Source: Nitrosomonas sp. Nm33 (GTDB lineage Bacteria > Pseudomonadota > Gammaproteobacteria > Burkholderiales > Nitrosomonadaceae). From it: DNA of 62,915 nucleotides. The position numbers and the translations under genes were made by a program. Below are positions 1 through 9,023 of the stretch, piece after piece (position 1 is the first letter of the stretch; each line of letters starts with the position of its first letter). The notes below the pieces were generated by a model. That model ran no database searches, was not told the DNA's origin, and worked only from the letters and a program-made list of their open reading frames with translations. Location of the stretch: assembly GCF_900107265.1 (NCBI RefSeq), contig NZ_FNPJ01000010.1:1-62915 (forward strand). The letters run 5' to 3'.

Positions 1-2
1 TC

Positions 3-278
3 CTTGATGGTGCCGGCTGGCATAAAAGTAAGGATTTCGATTTGCCTGAGAACATCCGTTTGTTATTCCTGCCACCGTATTCACCTGAATTGAATCCGCA
101 GGAACACCTTTGGGACGAACTGCGAGAAAAATATTTTTATAATCGTGCATTTGACAGCATCGACGCGCTCGAGAATCATTTGGTTAATGCATTATGTAAT
201 CTCGAAAATGCCCCAGCTTTAATCAAAAGTATAACCGGCTGGAATTGGATTATTAATGCAGTTTCTAGTGCGAATTAG
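3..278 (+). CDS. IS630-family transposase, C-terminal part (cut by window start)
   Basis: This is the last ~91 residues of a DDE transposase of the IS630/Tc1-mariner type. The frame is already open at base 3 and reads LDGAGWHKS, the segment holding the second catalytic aspartate. It is followed by the family-typical LPPYSPELNPQEHLWDELR, which carries the third acidic residue. Together they identify the DDE_3 endonuclease fold. The gene is incomplete only because the window begins inside it. The sequence right after the stop (279-332) matches the right half of three miniature elements elsewhere in the window, so this transposase, or a sister copy, probably mobilises them. Confidence 0.85.
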   Translation, partial: LDGAGWHKSKDFDLPENIRLLFLPPYSPELNPQEHLWDELREKYFYNRAFDSIDALENHLVNALCNLENAPALIKSITGWNWIINAVSSAN

Positions 279-332
279 AATAATACGGCAAGGAGAGCCG
301 ACAAAGTCATGTTTGATTTAGAAATGGAATGA
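279..332 (+). repeat. Right end of the IS630-type element, shared with miniature elements
   Basis: About 54 bp downstream of the transposase stop, ending in TTTGATTTAGAAATGGAAT, is nearly identical to the right half of the three miniature elements at 16458, 42761 and 59322. The outer 19 bp is the terminal inverted repeat: its complement is found with one mismatch at the left end of those elements. I could not define a clean TA target duplication. Confidence 0.7.
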
Positions 333-372
333 ATACTGAATAATAACTATCTATTCAACGCATAATTAAGAA

Positions 373-421
373 AAGCATAAGCCAACCAGCCTTCTGATTC
401 GAAGTCAGCTTGCTTATGCTT
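373..421. terminator. Perfect 10-bp inverted repeat, possible terminator
   Basis: AAGCATAAGC at 373-382 is exactly inverted at 412-421, with a 29-nt loop. It lies just downstream of the minus-strand cytochrome c gene and between that gene and the transposase end. The long loop and lack of a good T-run make it a weak terminator candidate. Confidence 0.35.
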
Positions 422-432
422 GATAAAACGGA

Positions 433-921
433 CTATTGCCGGTTCTCAATTCGTTTGTACCAAGTATCATATACTTCATCAGGCCATAAAGACTTAATCC
501 AGACGAGAATATCATCAATTTCCTGTTCTGTGAGTTTACCTTCCCAGCCAGGCATACGCCCTTCTCCGGGAGGTCCGCCCTTTAAAATAAAACGTTTTAA
601 TTCCTCAGTCGAATGATGCCAGGCATGCGCCGTGCCATCCAAAGGAGGCGGTGGGTACCGCCCGTTTTCCAGTGGTTTCCGCCAATTGGGTGTTGCTTCA
701 GCATTTGGTCCATGGCAAACAGCACAATTCTCCTGGAAAATTGCCCGCCCACGAGCAATCTGGGCGGTATCAAAATTTCGCTCAACTATTTCAGTCTGGC
801 CTTGCTGGATCTGCTGCAGAAGCTTATTGGCAATAGAAATAGAATCTGTACAGCCTGACATTAAAATAAATCCACTTATCGCTAATGTCAGCAGCAAATA
901 CTTTTTCTTTCCAGGCCGCAT
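433..921 (-). CDS. Mono-heme c-type cytochrome, probable lipoprotein
   Basis: This is a predicted exported cytochrome c of about 162 residues. An N-terminal hydrophobic stretch ends in ILMSGC, which fits a lipobox and membrane anchoring on the periplasmic side. A single CAVCH heme-binding motif follows, then a distal GRMPGWEGKL segment that can supply the axial methionine. I chose the ATG at 921; an upstream TTG in the same frame is less likely. The gene is the last of a three-gene minus-strand group after the cupredoxin and DUF411 genes, which suggests an electron-transfer or copper-linked role. The partner is not identifiable. Confidence 0.8.
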   Translation of the reverse strand: MRPGKKKYLLLTLAISGFILMSGCTDSISIANKLLQQIQQGQTEIVERNFDTAQIARGRAIFQENCAVCHGPNAEATPNWRKPLENGRYPPPPLDGTAHAWHHSTEELKRFILKGGPPGEGRMPGWEGKLTEQEIDDILVWIKSLWPDEVYDTWYKRIENRQ

Positions 922-990
922 AAGAATATAAAAAAGCAAAAATCTTTTAGATTTTTAATGGCAAATTATCTGATTTTACTTATAGCTTTT

Positions 991-1458
991 TTATTTAGCG
1001 GGATAACTGCTGTAAACAGTGGCATCACGTCGTTGATCGCCTTTTTGCTTGACCAAAAGTACATCGTAAGGGTCACTACGCGTACCTTCCATACCTGGAG
1101 AACCATGGGGCATATCAGGAACTGCCAGACCAACTGCTTCAGGGCGTTCTCGAAGAAGCCGTTTGATATCCCGCGCAGGAACATGACCTTCAATGGCATA
1201 GCCGTTGACCAAGGCGGTATGGCAAGAGCCTAAAGAAGGAGAGATGCCTGCGCGCGCTCTTGCCTCTTTATTACCAACATCATGTGAATTGACAATAAAC
1301 CCATTATCTCTCAGATGATCAATCCATTTTGAGCAACAACCACATGTCGGACTTTTATAAACTTCAACTGTTTCAGCAGCAAAAGTCGAAAATGCTGTCA
1401 ATGCTAATGCACCAGCCACCATTGATTTCAACAAAAATCTGTTAATTTCTATTCTCAT
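991..1458 (-). CDS. DUF411 family periplasmic metal-binding protein
   Basis: The product has about 155 residues with a signal peptide ending near FAAETVEVYKS. The mature start contains SPTCGCCSKWIDHL, the cysteine-rich thioredoxin-like motif typical of DUF411 proteins, and a later GSCHTALV. DUF411 members often sit in copper-handling loci, but their chemistry is not settled. The ATG at 1458 is preceded by GGAG and forms an ATGA overlap with the stop of the upstream cupredoxin, so the two are probably translationally coupled. Signal peptide, cysteines and neighbours all fit a periplasmic copper-related role. Confidence 0.85.
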   Translation of the reverse strand: MRIEINRFLLKSMVAGALALTAFSTFAAETVEVYKSPTCGCCSKWIDHLRDNGFIVNSHDVGNKEARARAGISPSLGSCHTALVNGYAIEGHVPARDIKRLLRERPEAVGLAVPDMPHGSPGMEGTRSDPYDVLLVKQKGDQRRDATVYSSYPAK

Positions 1459-1922
1459 TTCATCTCCACATATATCTTGCCGCGCATCTGTTTGAAATGT
1501 CCAGGATAACCACAAGCAAAGTTAACTATACCACTTTCTGTAAAGTGCCATACGAGCTCTTTTTGCTCGCCTGGCAGCATATCAACGTAATTAGGATCAT
1601 CACTGATGAAGCCAGGGTTTGAACGCATCATTTTGGCATGTTTTTTTAAATTTTCCATTGTATCAATGACCATTTCATGTCGTCTCATACCTTCATTCTT
1701 AACAAGAAATCTGATAGTCTCACCTTGCTTCACATTAATCTTGGAAGGTAAAAAACGATTATCCATTGTCTTTATTTCTATCATGCGTGTCACATTGGCA
1801 GGATCACCTGGCTTACCAATGACTGTAGGATTTGTACTATGGTGATTGTGATTCAAATCAGCAGATACACTCACCACCCAGAACATCAAAATCGAGAAGC
1901 ATACCGCTACGAGCTTCTTCAT
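1455..1922 (-). CDS. Plastocyanin-like cupredoxin, exported
   Basis: The product has about 155 residues with a clear signal peptide (MKKLVAVCFSILMFWVVSVSA) and a cupredoxin fold. The type 1 copper ligands are visible as His in GMRRHEMVID near the middle and Cys-His-Met in FACGYPGHFKQM near the C-terminus. A His-rich stretch (NHNHHS) follows the signal peptide. This layout resembles small periplasmic copper proteins of copper-resistance loci. I start at the internal ATG 1922, where the signal peptide begins. Its stop overlaps the start of the DUF411 gene by ATGA, and it leads the three-gene group. Confidence 0.85.
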   Translation of the reverse strand: MKKLVAVCFSILMFWVVSVSADLNHNHHSTNPTVIGKPGDPANVTRMIEIKTMDNRFLPSKINVKQGETIRFLVKNEGMRRHEMVIDTMENLKKHAKMMRSNPGFISDDPNYVDMLPGEQKELVWHFTESGIVNFACGYPGHFKQMRGKIYVEMK

Positions 1923-2090
1923 ATAATTCTGCCCTTTGTGCCTCCTATGATACAAAACAATCATTTTAAATCCAATTGTTAGAATGCGTTACTGTTTTAT
2001 TGTTCCGGCTGTTAAACTATTTAGTCTGTTGCGACAATGGCAATATAACCAATAAGGTATTTTAGAACTTTCACACCTACGACATTTCTC

Positions 2091-3002
2091 ATGATGGAAC
2101 CCTTATCCAAAAAAGTGCAATATAACACCAACAAGCTTCGTAAACGATTACGCCGCCTGGTAGGGACGGCAATCGCTGATTTTAATATGATCGAACCTGG
2201 CGACCGAGTAATGGTGTGTTTATCGGGTGGAAAAGACAGCTATGCTCTGCTCGATATTTTGCGCAATCTCCAGGCCCATGCTCCCTTGGATTTTGAACTG
2301 ATTGCCGTCAACCTGGACCAGAAGCAACCTGGTTTCCCTGAGCATGTTTTACCTGAATATCTCACTCAAATTGGCATGCCATTTCGCATTGTTGAGCAGG
2401 ATACCTATAGTGTAGTCAAGCGGGTTATTGCTGAGGGAAAAACAACATGTAGTTTATGTTCCCGTTTGCGCCGTGGAGTACTCTATCGTGTAGCAACTGA
2501 ATTAGGTGCCACTAAAATAGCTTTGGGTCATCATAGAGATGACATACTCGAAACTTTTTTCCTCAACATGTTTTATGGTGGCAAGCTCAAAGCAATGCCA
2601 CCTAAGCTAATTAGTGATGACGGCCATCATATCGTAATTCGTCCACTGGCCTATTGCAAAGAAAAAGATCTGGCTGCTTACGCTGAAATTGAGAATTTTC
2701 CAATTATTCCCTGTAACTTGTGTGGCTCCCAGCCAAATATGCAGCGCCAGGTGATCAAAGAAATGATGCAACAATGGGATAAAAAATTCCCAGGAAGACT
2801 TGAGACAATGTTTACGGCACTGCAGAATGTGCAATTATCTCATTTAGTAGACAGCGCGCGCTACGATTTCCAAGGACTCAAACCAGATGGTAGCCCCGTT
2901 GCTGATGGGGACAAAGCTTTTGATGAGGAAATATTTGAACCACCCATTGCAGAACTCATCCCCTTTACCAAAAATAGTTTAAACGAAACAGAAAGTGATT
3001 AA
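2091..3002 (+). CDS. ttcA: tRNA 2-thiocytidine(32) synthetase TtcA
   Basis: TtcA adds sulfur to C32 of certain tRNAs using ATP and an iron-sulfur cluster. The 303-residue protein shows the PP-loop SGGKDS at about residues 45-50, and the two CxxC pairs at C120/C123 (CSLC) and C208/C211 (CNLC) that bind the cluster. Length and motif order match the family. Two ATGs stand in tandem at the start and either may be used. The gene stands alone and converges on the DUF2784 gene 20 bp downstream. The cysteine desulfurase at 57.6 kb could supply sulfur, but that link is inferred. Confidence 0.95.
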   Translation: MMEPLSKKVQYNTNKLRKRLRRLVGTAIADFNMIEPGDRVMVCLSGGKDSYALLDILRNLQAHAPLDFELIAVNLDQKQPGFPEHVLPEYLTQIGMPFRIVEQDTYSVVKRVIAEGKTTCSLCSRLRRGVLYRVATELGATKIALGHHRDDILETFFLNMFYGGKLKAMPPKLISDDGHHIVIRPLAYCKEKDLAAYAEIENFPIIPCNLCGSQPNMQRQVIKEMMQQWDKKFPGRLETMFTALQNVQLSHLVDSARYDFQGLKPDGSPVADGDKAFDEEIFEPPIAELIPFTKNSLNETESD

Positions 3003-3022
3003 ACTACTCATCACTAACATTA

Positions 3023-3409
3023 CTAACGCTTAAACTTGAATTTTCTGGGAATGACTGGTGGAACAAACTTAAAAGTTATAACTACTAAAAGCGCAAATAC
3101 CACATAACTTGCTGTGAGCACGCCTTCAGGAAAATCATAATATAACATTCGATGTAACCAGTACTGTATAAAGCTTCGTTCTGCTTCGATTCCACGCAGC
3201 TCATACTCCCACCTCGTCAGTGGGCAAATAATACCTATCAGCGACTCACCCACAACAAACAATATGGCTGCCAGATGGGTGAGTCGGAATACAAGACTAC
3301 GGACAAATTTCAAGTGCAGCCAGGCGCCAATCCAAATAAGAGGAAGACTGCCAACAACAAATAGCACGAACAAAAAATGAATAGCCAATATGATGTCGGC
3401 CAACTGCAT
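3023..3409 (-). CDS. DUF2784 family membrane protein
   Basis: The 128-residue protein has three or four hydrophobic segments. The family-typical start is ADIILAIHFLFVLFVV, and later come CPLTRWEYELR and IQYWLHRMLYYDFPEG. These match DUF2784, small inner-membrane proteins of unknown function. It lies 13 bp from the end of the TlpA-like gene on the same strand, so co-transcription is possible. Confidence 0.8.
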   Translation of the reverse strand: MQLADIILAIHFLFVLFVVGSLPLIWIGAWLHLKFVRSLVFRLTHLAAILFVVGESLIGIICPLTRWEYELRGIEAERSFIQYWLHRMLYYDFPEGVLTASYVVFALLVVITFKFVPPVIPRKFKFKR

Positions 3410-3422
3410 TCTTTACAAAAAT

Positions 3423-3962
3423 TTATAGCAAGGATTTCAGTATTTTTTCGACTTTATCCATGTGAATGCGACCTAAATGGGTATCAACAATTTCTCCAGA
3501 ACGATTGATCATTACTGTATAAGGTAACGCACCTTGCGGATTGCCCATTGCCTCTGCTAGTGAAAAAGCATCAAGATCTCCCACTACGACAGGATAATTA
3601 ATAGCAAACTCTTTACTAAACGCTTCTACCTTTTCTTTTTGATCGATAGCAACGCCTACCAGGATCAATCCCTGTTCACGAAATTTATCTTGTGTTTCAA
3701 TAAAATCTGGTATTTCTTCACGACAGGGTGCACACCAGGTAGCCCAGAAATTTACGAGCAGCACATTTCCGCGCCATTGAGAGAAAGACTGCGTATTGCC
3801 TTCGATATCCGGCAGACTAGCAGCAAAGAACGATTCCGCACCCGCTTGCTTTTCAGTGCTGCTCAACTGTGAAGTCATCTGGTGGGCCTTGAATATAAAT
3901 CCTGCAGTTATCGCCCCGAAAGCGATAGCAACATAAAGCATCAGCTTGCCTAACTTTGACAT
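3423..3962 (-). CDS. TlpA/ResA-like thiol-disulfide oxidoreductase
   Basis: The 179-residue protein has one N-terminal membrane anchor and a periplasmic thioredoxin fold of the AhpC/TSA-Redoxin type. The active site is visible as FWATWCAPCREEIP, a CxxC in the classical TlpA context, and a cis-proline region is present near GALPYTVMI. Such proteins reduce periplasmic disulfides, often for cytochrome c maturation, and draw electrons from DsbD. The dsbD gene lies 43 bp upstream on the same strand, which supports that pairing. Confidence 0.88.
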   Translation of the reverse strand: MSKLGKLMLYVAIAFGAITAGFIFKAHQMTSQLSSTEKQAGAESFFAASLPDIEGNTQSFSQWRGNVLLVNFWATWCAPCREEIPDFIETQDKFREQGLILVGVAIDQKEKVEAFSKEFAINYPVVVGDLDAFSLAEAMGNPQGALPYTVMINRSGEIVDTHLGRIHMDKVEKILKSLL

Positions 3963-4005
3963 GCAATCTTCCCTTGTTGATAAAATAAACGATAAGACAG
4001 TTGAA

Positions 4006-5940
4006 CTAAATCAATATCGCATCCAATACAGTAAGGAAATCTTCCTTATTGAGATAGCCAATAATTTTGATGTTCGGCACCTCGTCCCCTTGACGGTCAA
4101 GAAATAGAATTCCCGGTGGACCAAACAGTTTGAAACGTTTCAGTAGCGCTGCATCATCCGTCGTTCCAGCAGTCACATCTACTTGCAATAAAACCACATC
4201 TCTCAACCGCGCCTGCACTTTCGTATCAGTAAATGTGAAGCGCTCCATTTCCTTGCAGGAAATACACCAGTCGGCATAAAAATCCACCATGATGTATTTG
4301 TTTCTCGACTGCTGGATAACCTCTTCAAGCTCAGCAATCGTTTTTATCCGCTGAAATGGCAGATGGTCAGCTTGATCAAATCCAACTGACTGCGCCACTT
4401 CATTATTCCCGACACTGGCGATACTCAATTTTGAGAGCGGCTGCAGAATATCCCGGCTGCCAGACAATACACCGATCAAAAGGGCAACCCCAGTCAGTAA
4501 CGCAATGACTCCTATGCCTTTAAGAAATTTTCTGGAACCAGATGCTCTTTCAGGTAACGGATCGATCGCATGCAGATAAATTGCTGAAATGATAAGTAGT
4601 GCTGACCACAACAACATATGAACGATCTCAGAAACCACTGGTGATATCAACCAGATAGCGACCGCCAGTAACAGCACACCAAAAACCTGCTTGATTGATT
4701 CCATCCATGAACCTGATTTGGGTAACAGCGCACCCGCAGAAAGACCTAATAATAACAGCGGTACACCCATACCTAATGCCATCATAAATAATGCCGACCC
4801 ACCCAGTACGACGTCGCGGGTTTGGCTGATATAGAGCAGTGCACCTGCAAGGGGAGCAGCTACACAAGGACTCACGATCAAGGCAGACAATGCCCCCATG
4901 CCAAATACCCCAGATAAATGCCCACCTCTCAAGTGACCTGCTTCCTCTGAAAGCTTGCTCTGGAGAAAACTGGGCAATTGCAATTCATAAAAACCAAACA
5001 TCGAAAAAGCCAGCATGACAAAGATCAGCGCAAAAGTACCTAATACCCAGGCATTTTGTAAGGCAGCAGACAGCATAGCACCTGACAGCCCAGCGGCAAT
5101 ACCTGCAATGGCATAAGCTATCGCCATTCCCAGAACATAAGCCAACGCAAGAACAAAGCCGCGCCGTTTAGTAAGATGCTGACTTCTATTAGCAATGATG
5201 CCCGATAAAATCGGAAACATAGGAAAAACGCATGGCGTAAAAGCAAGCAGCAAGCCTATGCCAAAAAAACCAGTCAATATCAACCAGAAATTACCACTCG
5301 CAAACATTTGCTCGATTTTGTAAGACTCAGTCTCAATTGCAGGCAATCCGGCAGGGGTTTGAAACAATTCAGCAGCTGCATCCACATTCGCAGCTGTTGC
5401 GCTACCACTAATCGTTTCAGCAACCGTATTCAAAGCTGCTTTGATTGCCGGCAGGGTGATATCCCTTTCTTTTTTGATCGGCGCATAGCATACGCCTACC
5501 GGCTCATTACAACCCTGATAAGTTGCGGCAAAAGAAAGCTGGTTTTCTGAAGATGGTTCTCGCTTTAAGGAAATAATTGCCTGGACAGGTTGATAGTAAA
5601 CTTCCGTTTTACCAAAGGTCAGATCCTCCTTCATCTTGCCGGGTGGTAATGTAATTTTTTCTATGTAGATGCCATCACTTTTCGGCTCAAAGGCAATTTT
5701 GTCACGATAAAGATAGTAATCTTTTGCAGGAATAAGATTGGCAATGAGCGTGTGTTCATCACGCACCTCGATTGAAAACTTAAATGCCTCATCGGGGGGT
5801 AGCAACTCCTGTTCTGCTTGCCCAAAACTAGCACCTAATTTCTGCAAGATCGATAACACACTGGAGCGCTTTTCTTCTTCGGCGACCACATTTGTGCTAA
5901 TAAGACAAAATAAAATCAGAAAAAATTGAATTAAACGCAT
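4006..5940 (-). CDS. dsbD: Thiol:disulfide interchange protein DsbD
   Basis: DsbD carries electrons from cytoplasmic thioredoxin across the inner membrane to periplasmic acceptors. The 644-residue protein has a signal peptide and an N-terminal immunoglobulin-like domain with C144 and C151 (GCNEPVGVC). A central eight-helix domain contains the two membrane cysteines in FTPCVFPMFP and SPCVAAPLAG. The C-terminal thioredoxin domain has YADWCISCKEME. All three cysteine pairs are intact. It lies with the TlpA-like gene downstream and cutA upstream on the same strand, the usual cutA-dsbD order in many proteobacteria. Confidence 0.95.
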   Translation of the reverse strand: MRLIQFFLILFCLISTNVVAEEEKRSSVLSILQKLGASFGQAEQELLPPDEAFKFSIEVRDEHTLIANLIPAKDYYLYRDKIAFEPKSDGIYIEKITLPPGKMKEDLTFGKTEVYYQPVQAIISLKREPSSENQLSFAATYQGCNEPVGVCYAPIKKERDITLPAIKAALNTVAETISGSATAANVDAAAELFQTPAGLPAIETESYKIEQMFASGNFWLILTGFFGIGLLLAFTPCVFPMFPILSGIIANRSQHLTKRRGFVLALAYVLGMAIAYAIAGIAAGLSGAMLSAALQNAWVLGTFALIFVMLAFSMFGFYELQLPSFLQSKLSEEAGHLRGGHLSGVFGMGALSALIVSPCVAAPLAGALLYISQTRDVVLGGSALFMMALGMGVPLLLLGLSAGALLPKSGSWMESIKQVFGVLLLAVAIWLISPVVSEIVHMLLWSALLIISAIYLHAIDPLPERASGSRKFLKGIGVIALLTGVALLIGVLSGSRDILQPLSKLSIASVGNNEVAQSVGFDQADHLPFQRIKTIAELEEVIQQSRNKYIMVDFYADWCISCKEMERFTFTDTKVQARLRDVVLLQVDVTAGTTDDAALLKRFKLFGPPGILFLDRQGDEVPNIKIIGYLNKEDFLTVLDAILI

Positions 5941-5974
5941 AGCTGGCTCAAATTTGTTTTTTAATATTGTTAAT

Positions 5975-6298
5975 TCAAAAATGATCGGTTACCTCATCAG
6001 CAACCCACTGCATGTATGCCGGCAATCCTATCTTTACAGGGACTGCAATAATCTCAGGGAGTTCATAAGGGTGCATAGTTTTGATGATTTTTTCCACCAT
6101 GGCATAATGTTCCGCCAGTGTTTTGATTAAGACAGGTACTTCATTGCTTATTTCAGTCTCTCCCTGCCACCGGTATACTGAAGTGGATTCAGCCAAAATA
6201 TTAATGCACGCTGCAGCCCTACTTTCAACGAGTTTTTGAGCAAGCGTTAACGCGCTTGCTTTGTCAGGAAAATTGGTAATAACAAGTATAACTTCCAT
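5975..6298 (-). CDS. cutA: Divalent-cation tolerance protein CutA
   Basis: CutA1 is a small trimeric protein historically linked to copper tolerance. The 107-residue sequence shows the family core AACINILAESTSVYRWQGE, then VPVLIKT and HPYELPEIIAVPV, at the expected length. It ends 34 bp before dsbD on the same strand and probably shares its transcript. Confidence 0.93.
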   Translation of the reverse strand: MEVILVITNFPDKASALTLAQKLVESRAAACINILAESTSVYRWQGETEISNEVPVLIKTLAEHYAMVEKIIKTMHPYELPEIIAVPVKIGLPAYMQWVADEVTDHF

Positions 6299-6419
6299 TT
6301 ATCTTCTTACACACAGTAAGCTCAAAAATCTTTTATACTAAACTCAAATTACTTTGACTAAACAGAAACCTATCAGATTTTAAATAATTGATAGAAATTA
6401 ATATATGAGATAACCCCAT

Positions 6420-6611
6420 ATGATTAAAAGATTATTTTTATTAATTCAATTCCTTTCCTTGATTGCACCTGTTGGTATTTTCTTCACGTATATCATAATG
6501 GATGAAGGCGATCAATTCACTTATGAGCATTACTGGGTGACAGGGATGAGTTTTATTCCTTTTTTATTTACGCTGTTATTAAAGAGTATATTTCTAGGTA
6601 CTAATAAATAA
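6420..6611 (+). CDS. Small two-helix membrane protein, unknown
   Basis: The predicted 63-residue protein has two hydrophobic segments (about residues 4-25 and 44-60) separated by an acidic, aromatic loop. I do not recognise a family. The start lacks a strong ribosome binding site, so the call rests on composition and the open frame alone. It is divergent from cutA. Confidence 0.45.
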   Translation: MIKRLFLLIQFLSLIAPVGIFFTYIIMDEGDQFTYEHYWVTGMSFIPFLFTLLLKSIFLGTNK

Positions 6612-6984
6612 TAACATTCTGACAAAACAGAAAATTAATAAATCCAATGTTTGAAGGAGCTTAAAGAAACAACAAGTAGAAATGATCTTTTAATAACTTA
6701 TCAATGCGTTATTAAAAGATAGATAATTATAAATTTTCGCAAATACTACATCTTACTATCTGAACTCAAATTGATATTTATTGATTTAACAAAATCAAGT
6801 TTAGTTTAATGAATTAATTTATATCAATAAGTTTGGCATATCGCATTGTTATCATAAGTGATAATCCAAAATTTCATTTAATTTGTTCAAAACTAGCTCA
6901 TCTTCACATTTTATTTAGCTTAAGTAATGTACTTTATATAAAGGCTAAGATCTAAATAAGCAAAAACAGAGAAGGAATTTATTA
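6612..6984. other. AT-rich intergenic stretch with no gene seen
   Basis: This 373-bp, very AT-rich interval contains no convincing coding frame. The last bases include a GAAGGA ribosome binding site for the next gene. Promoter-like AT-rich hexamers are plentiful but none stands out. Confidence 0.5.
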
Positions 6985-7479
6985 ATGCAACAATTTTTAC
7001 TGGCCAGGTTTATGCTGATATTTATTACTCTCTGGCCTCATATGACTGCCGCTAATCCAGCTTTAGCTGATGATGATCATTGCTTAAAAATTTCTGTACA
7101 AAATAGCAATCAAAAACATGAATTGAGAAAGCAGTGCAATGATGCCTCTCCTGATGACAATTCAAATGTGATAACACTTCCCTCTGACGCAATGAATAAA
7201 CTCAAGATTAATGCTGGTTTCGGTTGGAGAATCTTTAATGGCAGCATTTACAACGGTAATAAAGATTACGCTATCGAACAAGTCATTATCAAGCTGATCC
7301 CCTCGCAGATAGTAGGTACATCTTCTGAAATACCGCTTGAAACGAAGGAATACACTATCGATTTGACAGTACTGCCCTTATCCAAAGGCGCACTTTCAAT
7401 GTTTTTAGATTCGGATGGTGCACAAGAATTCGAATGGCGCTTAGTCAGTATTCTTGGACGAAAGATAAATACAAATTGA
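6985..7479 (+). CDS. Exported protein of unknown function
   Basis: The 164-residue protein has a plausible signal sequence (hydrophobic to about residue 27, ending near ANPALA) and a soluble mature part with two early cysteines and many beta-type segments. I recognise no family. The start is supported by GAAGGA nine bases upstream. It opens a run of small exported proteins ahead of the carbonic anhydrase, all on the same strand but with wide AT-rich gaps, so they are probably separate transcripts. Confidence 0.6.
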   Translation: MQQFLLARFMLIFITLWPHMTAANPALADDDHCLKISVQNSNQKHELRKQCNDASPDDNSNVITLPSDAMNKLKINAGFGWRIFNGSIYNGNKDYAIEQVIIKLIPSQIVGTSSEIPLETKEYTIDLTVLPLSKGALSMFLDSDGAQEFEWRLVSILGRKINTN

Positions 7480-7853
7480 CGACATTTTTTCTGCTTCCTC
7501 ATTTTTAATTCACCATTTTCATTTTATTTCTTTACAACGGAGGGAAGTTCTATGTTTATTAAAAAGTTATTCAAGTAGCAAAAGCATTGCTGATCTGCTA
7601 GGACTAAAGATTATGTATTTGTAGCCGCTTATATCATGTTACTTGAACGGAGAATAATTTACGCAGATTAAGAAAAAGATAAGTGAGAGGCTTAGCTCAC
7701 TAAACTTTAACCAAATAGCTTTTACTTTTATATTTATATTATATCGGCTCAATTAAAGCCATTTACGATGCAAGACATTGATTTTATATGAAAATAAATT
7801 TAATATTTAAATGAGTCTTTATTTTTATAAATTCTTTTGATACAGAGGGCCTT
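7480..7853. other. AT-rich gap holding one very short frame with a strong ribosome binding site
   Basis: The 374-bp interval has no long frame. At 7552-7578 an ATG opens the eight-codon frame MFIKKLFK, preceded at good spacing by GGAGGG (7540-7545). This may be a leader peptide, the start of a decayed gene, or chance. The rest is AT-rich and featureless to me. Confidence 0.3.
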
Positions 7854-8129
7854 ATGATGTTTACTAAAGTTTTATTAATTGTCGCACTAAGTTTCAGTAT
7901 TTCCTGTTTCGCAGCAGACACGACAGAAAATATATCCAATTCATCCAATTCATCCAATTCATCAACAGACTCAAATAATCTGATACTGCCAACACAGCAA
8001 TCTGATTCATCAACTAAAAAAGAAACCTCAGAATTGTCAAAAGAAACCGATTCAGGATCAGGACAAGGATCAGCCAATCCAAAAGAGCAATCGCCAATGG
8101 TTGATTACTGCAGAACACATACTTGTTAA
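7854..8129 (+). CDS. Small Ser/Asn-rich exported protein
   Basis: The 91-residue protein has a clear signal peptide (KVLLIVALSFSISCFAA) followed by a low-complexity mature region rich in Ser, Asn, Thr, Glu and Lys. It ends in a short Cys-containing tail (DYCRTHTC). The DNA at about 7938-7965 holds three tandem copies of a 9-bp AATTCATCC-type repeat encoding SNS units, which could vary in number by slippage. GAGGG lies upstream of the paired ATGs. The carbonic anhydrase gene begins 30 bp downstream, so the two may be co-transcribed. Function is unknown. Confidence 0.6.
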   Translation: MMFTKVLLIVALSFSISCFAADTTENISNSSNSSNSSTDSNNLILPTQQSDSSTKKETSELSKETDSGSGQGSANPKEQSPMVDYCRTHTC

Positions 8130-8159
8130 TCTAATAATTAGTTATAGCCGGAGGGATCA

Positions 8160-8951
8160 ATGAAAAGGAAATTATTAAATAACTTACTATCTGCTGTTAT
8201 TGCATGCTGCGCAACAAGTGCTTTTTCACAGTCACCACCTCATTGGGATCATGGAGAGCAAGCAACATGGTGGGCCATTCAAGATACCACTCAAGTGCCA
8301 CCGCTAAGTTTTCCCTTTGCAGAATGCGGCGTAGGACAGCATCAATCTCCAGTCGATTTGGCCTCTGCAACAATTGATGAGACCGAGCTTAATTCGCTAG
8401 AAATTTCGTACCCTGTTGATAACAATCCGGTTTTCAACAACACCGGTCATGCAGTACAAGTCAATACATCGACTAATTACCCTGGGGCACTTAAGGTTGG
8501 AGAGGAATCTTTCCCGTTAATCCAATTGCATTTTCATGCGCCTAGCGAACATGTCGTGGGTAATACAAAATTTCCAGCTGAATTGCACTATGTTCATGTC
8601 AAAAATGATGGCAGACTTGTTGTTTTGGCAGTTGCGGTCAACCTAGGAGAAGAAAACCCAACATTCCAAACAATTCTAGATAACACACCTCATGCTGCCG
8701 GAAAAAACCCAAATTCCGGCTTGCAAATCAACCCTGCAGCATTACTACCAACACTTGATCAACCAATCAAATACTTCACCCTGGCCGGATCTCTAACAAC
8801 GCCGCCCTGTAGTGAAGGTGTTCAATGGTACATTCTACCAAAAATGATCACTATTTCAGAAGCCCAACTTAATCAACTAAAAACCTTCTACACTGATAAT
8901 AATCGCTTACCTCAGAATTTAAATGGACGATCTTTATTGTCAAAAGAATAA
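8160..8951 (+). CDS. Alpha-class carbonic anhydrase, periplasmic
   Basis: This enzyme interconverts CO2 and bicarbonate. The 263-residue protein has a signal peptide to about residue 24 (ending SAFS). The zinc histidines are visible in IQLHFHAPSEH and ELHYVHV, and the substrate-pocket segment SLTTPPCSEGV is present. Two cysteines (AECG and PPCSEG) fit the conserved disulfide of periplasmic alpha enzymes. The ATG follows GGAGGG closely. In an autotroph such an enzyme would aid inorganic carbon supply, which is an inference from lifestyle. Confidence 0.93.
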   Translation: MKRKLLNNLLSAVIACCATSAFSQSPPHWDHGEQATWWAIQDTTQVPPLSFPFAECGVGQHQSPVDLASATIDETELNSLEISYPVDNNPVFNNTGHAVQVNTSTNYPGALKVGEESFPLIQLHFHAPSEHVVGNTKFPAELHYVHVKNDGRLVVLAVAVNLGEENPTFQTILDNTPHAAGKNPNSGLQINPAALLPTLDQPIKYFTLAGSLTTPPCSEGVQWYILPKMITISEAQLNQLKTFYTDNNRLPQNLNGRSLLSKE

Positions 8952-9023
8952 TCCTTACCACTAGTTTTGCAGATATCTCAAAACTGAATAATCGGGTTAT
9001 CGTTGAGAAGCTGTAATTCTAAA

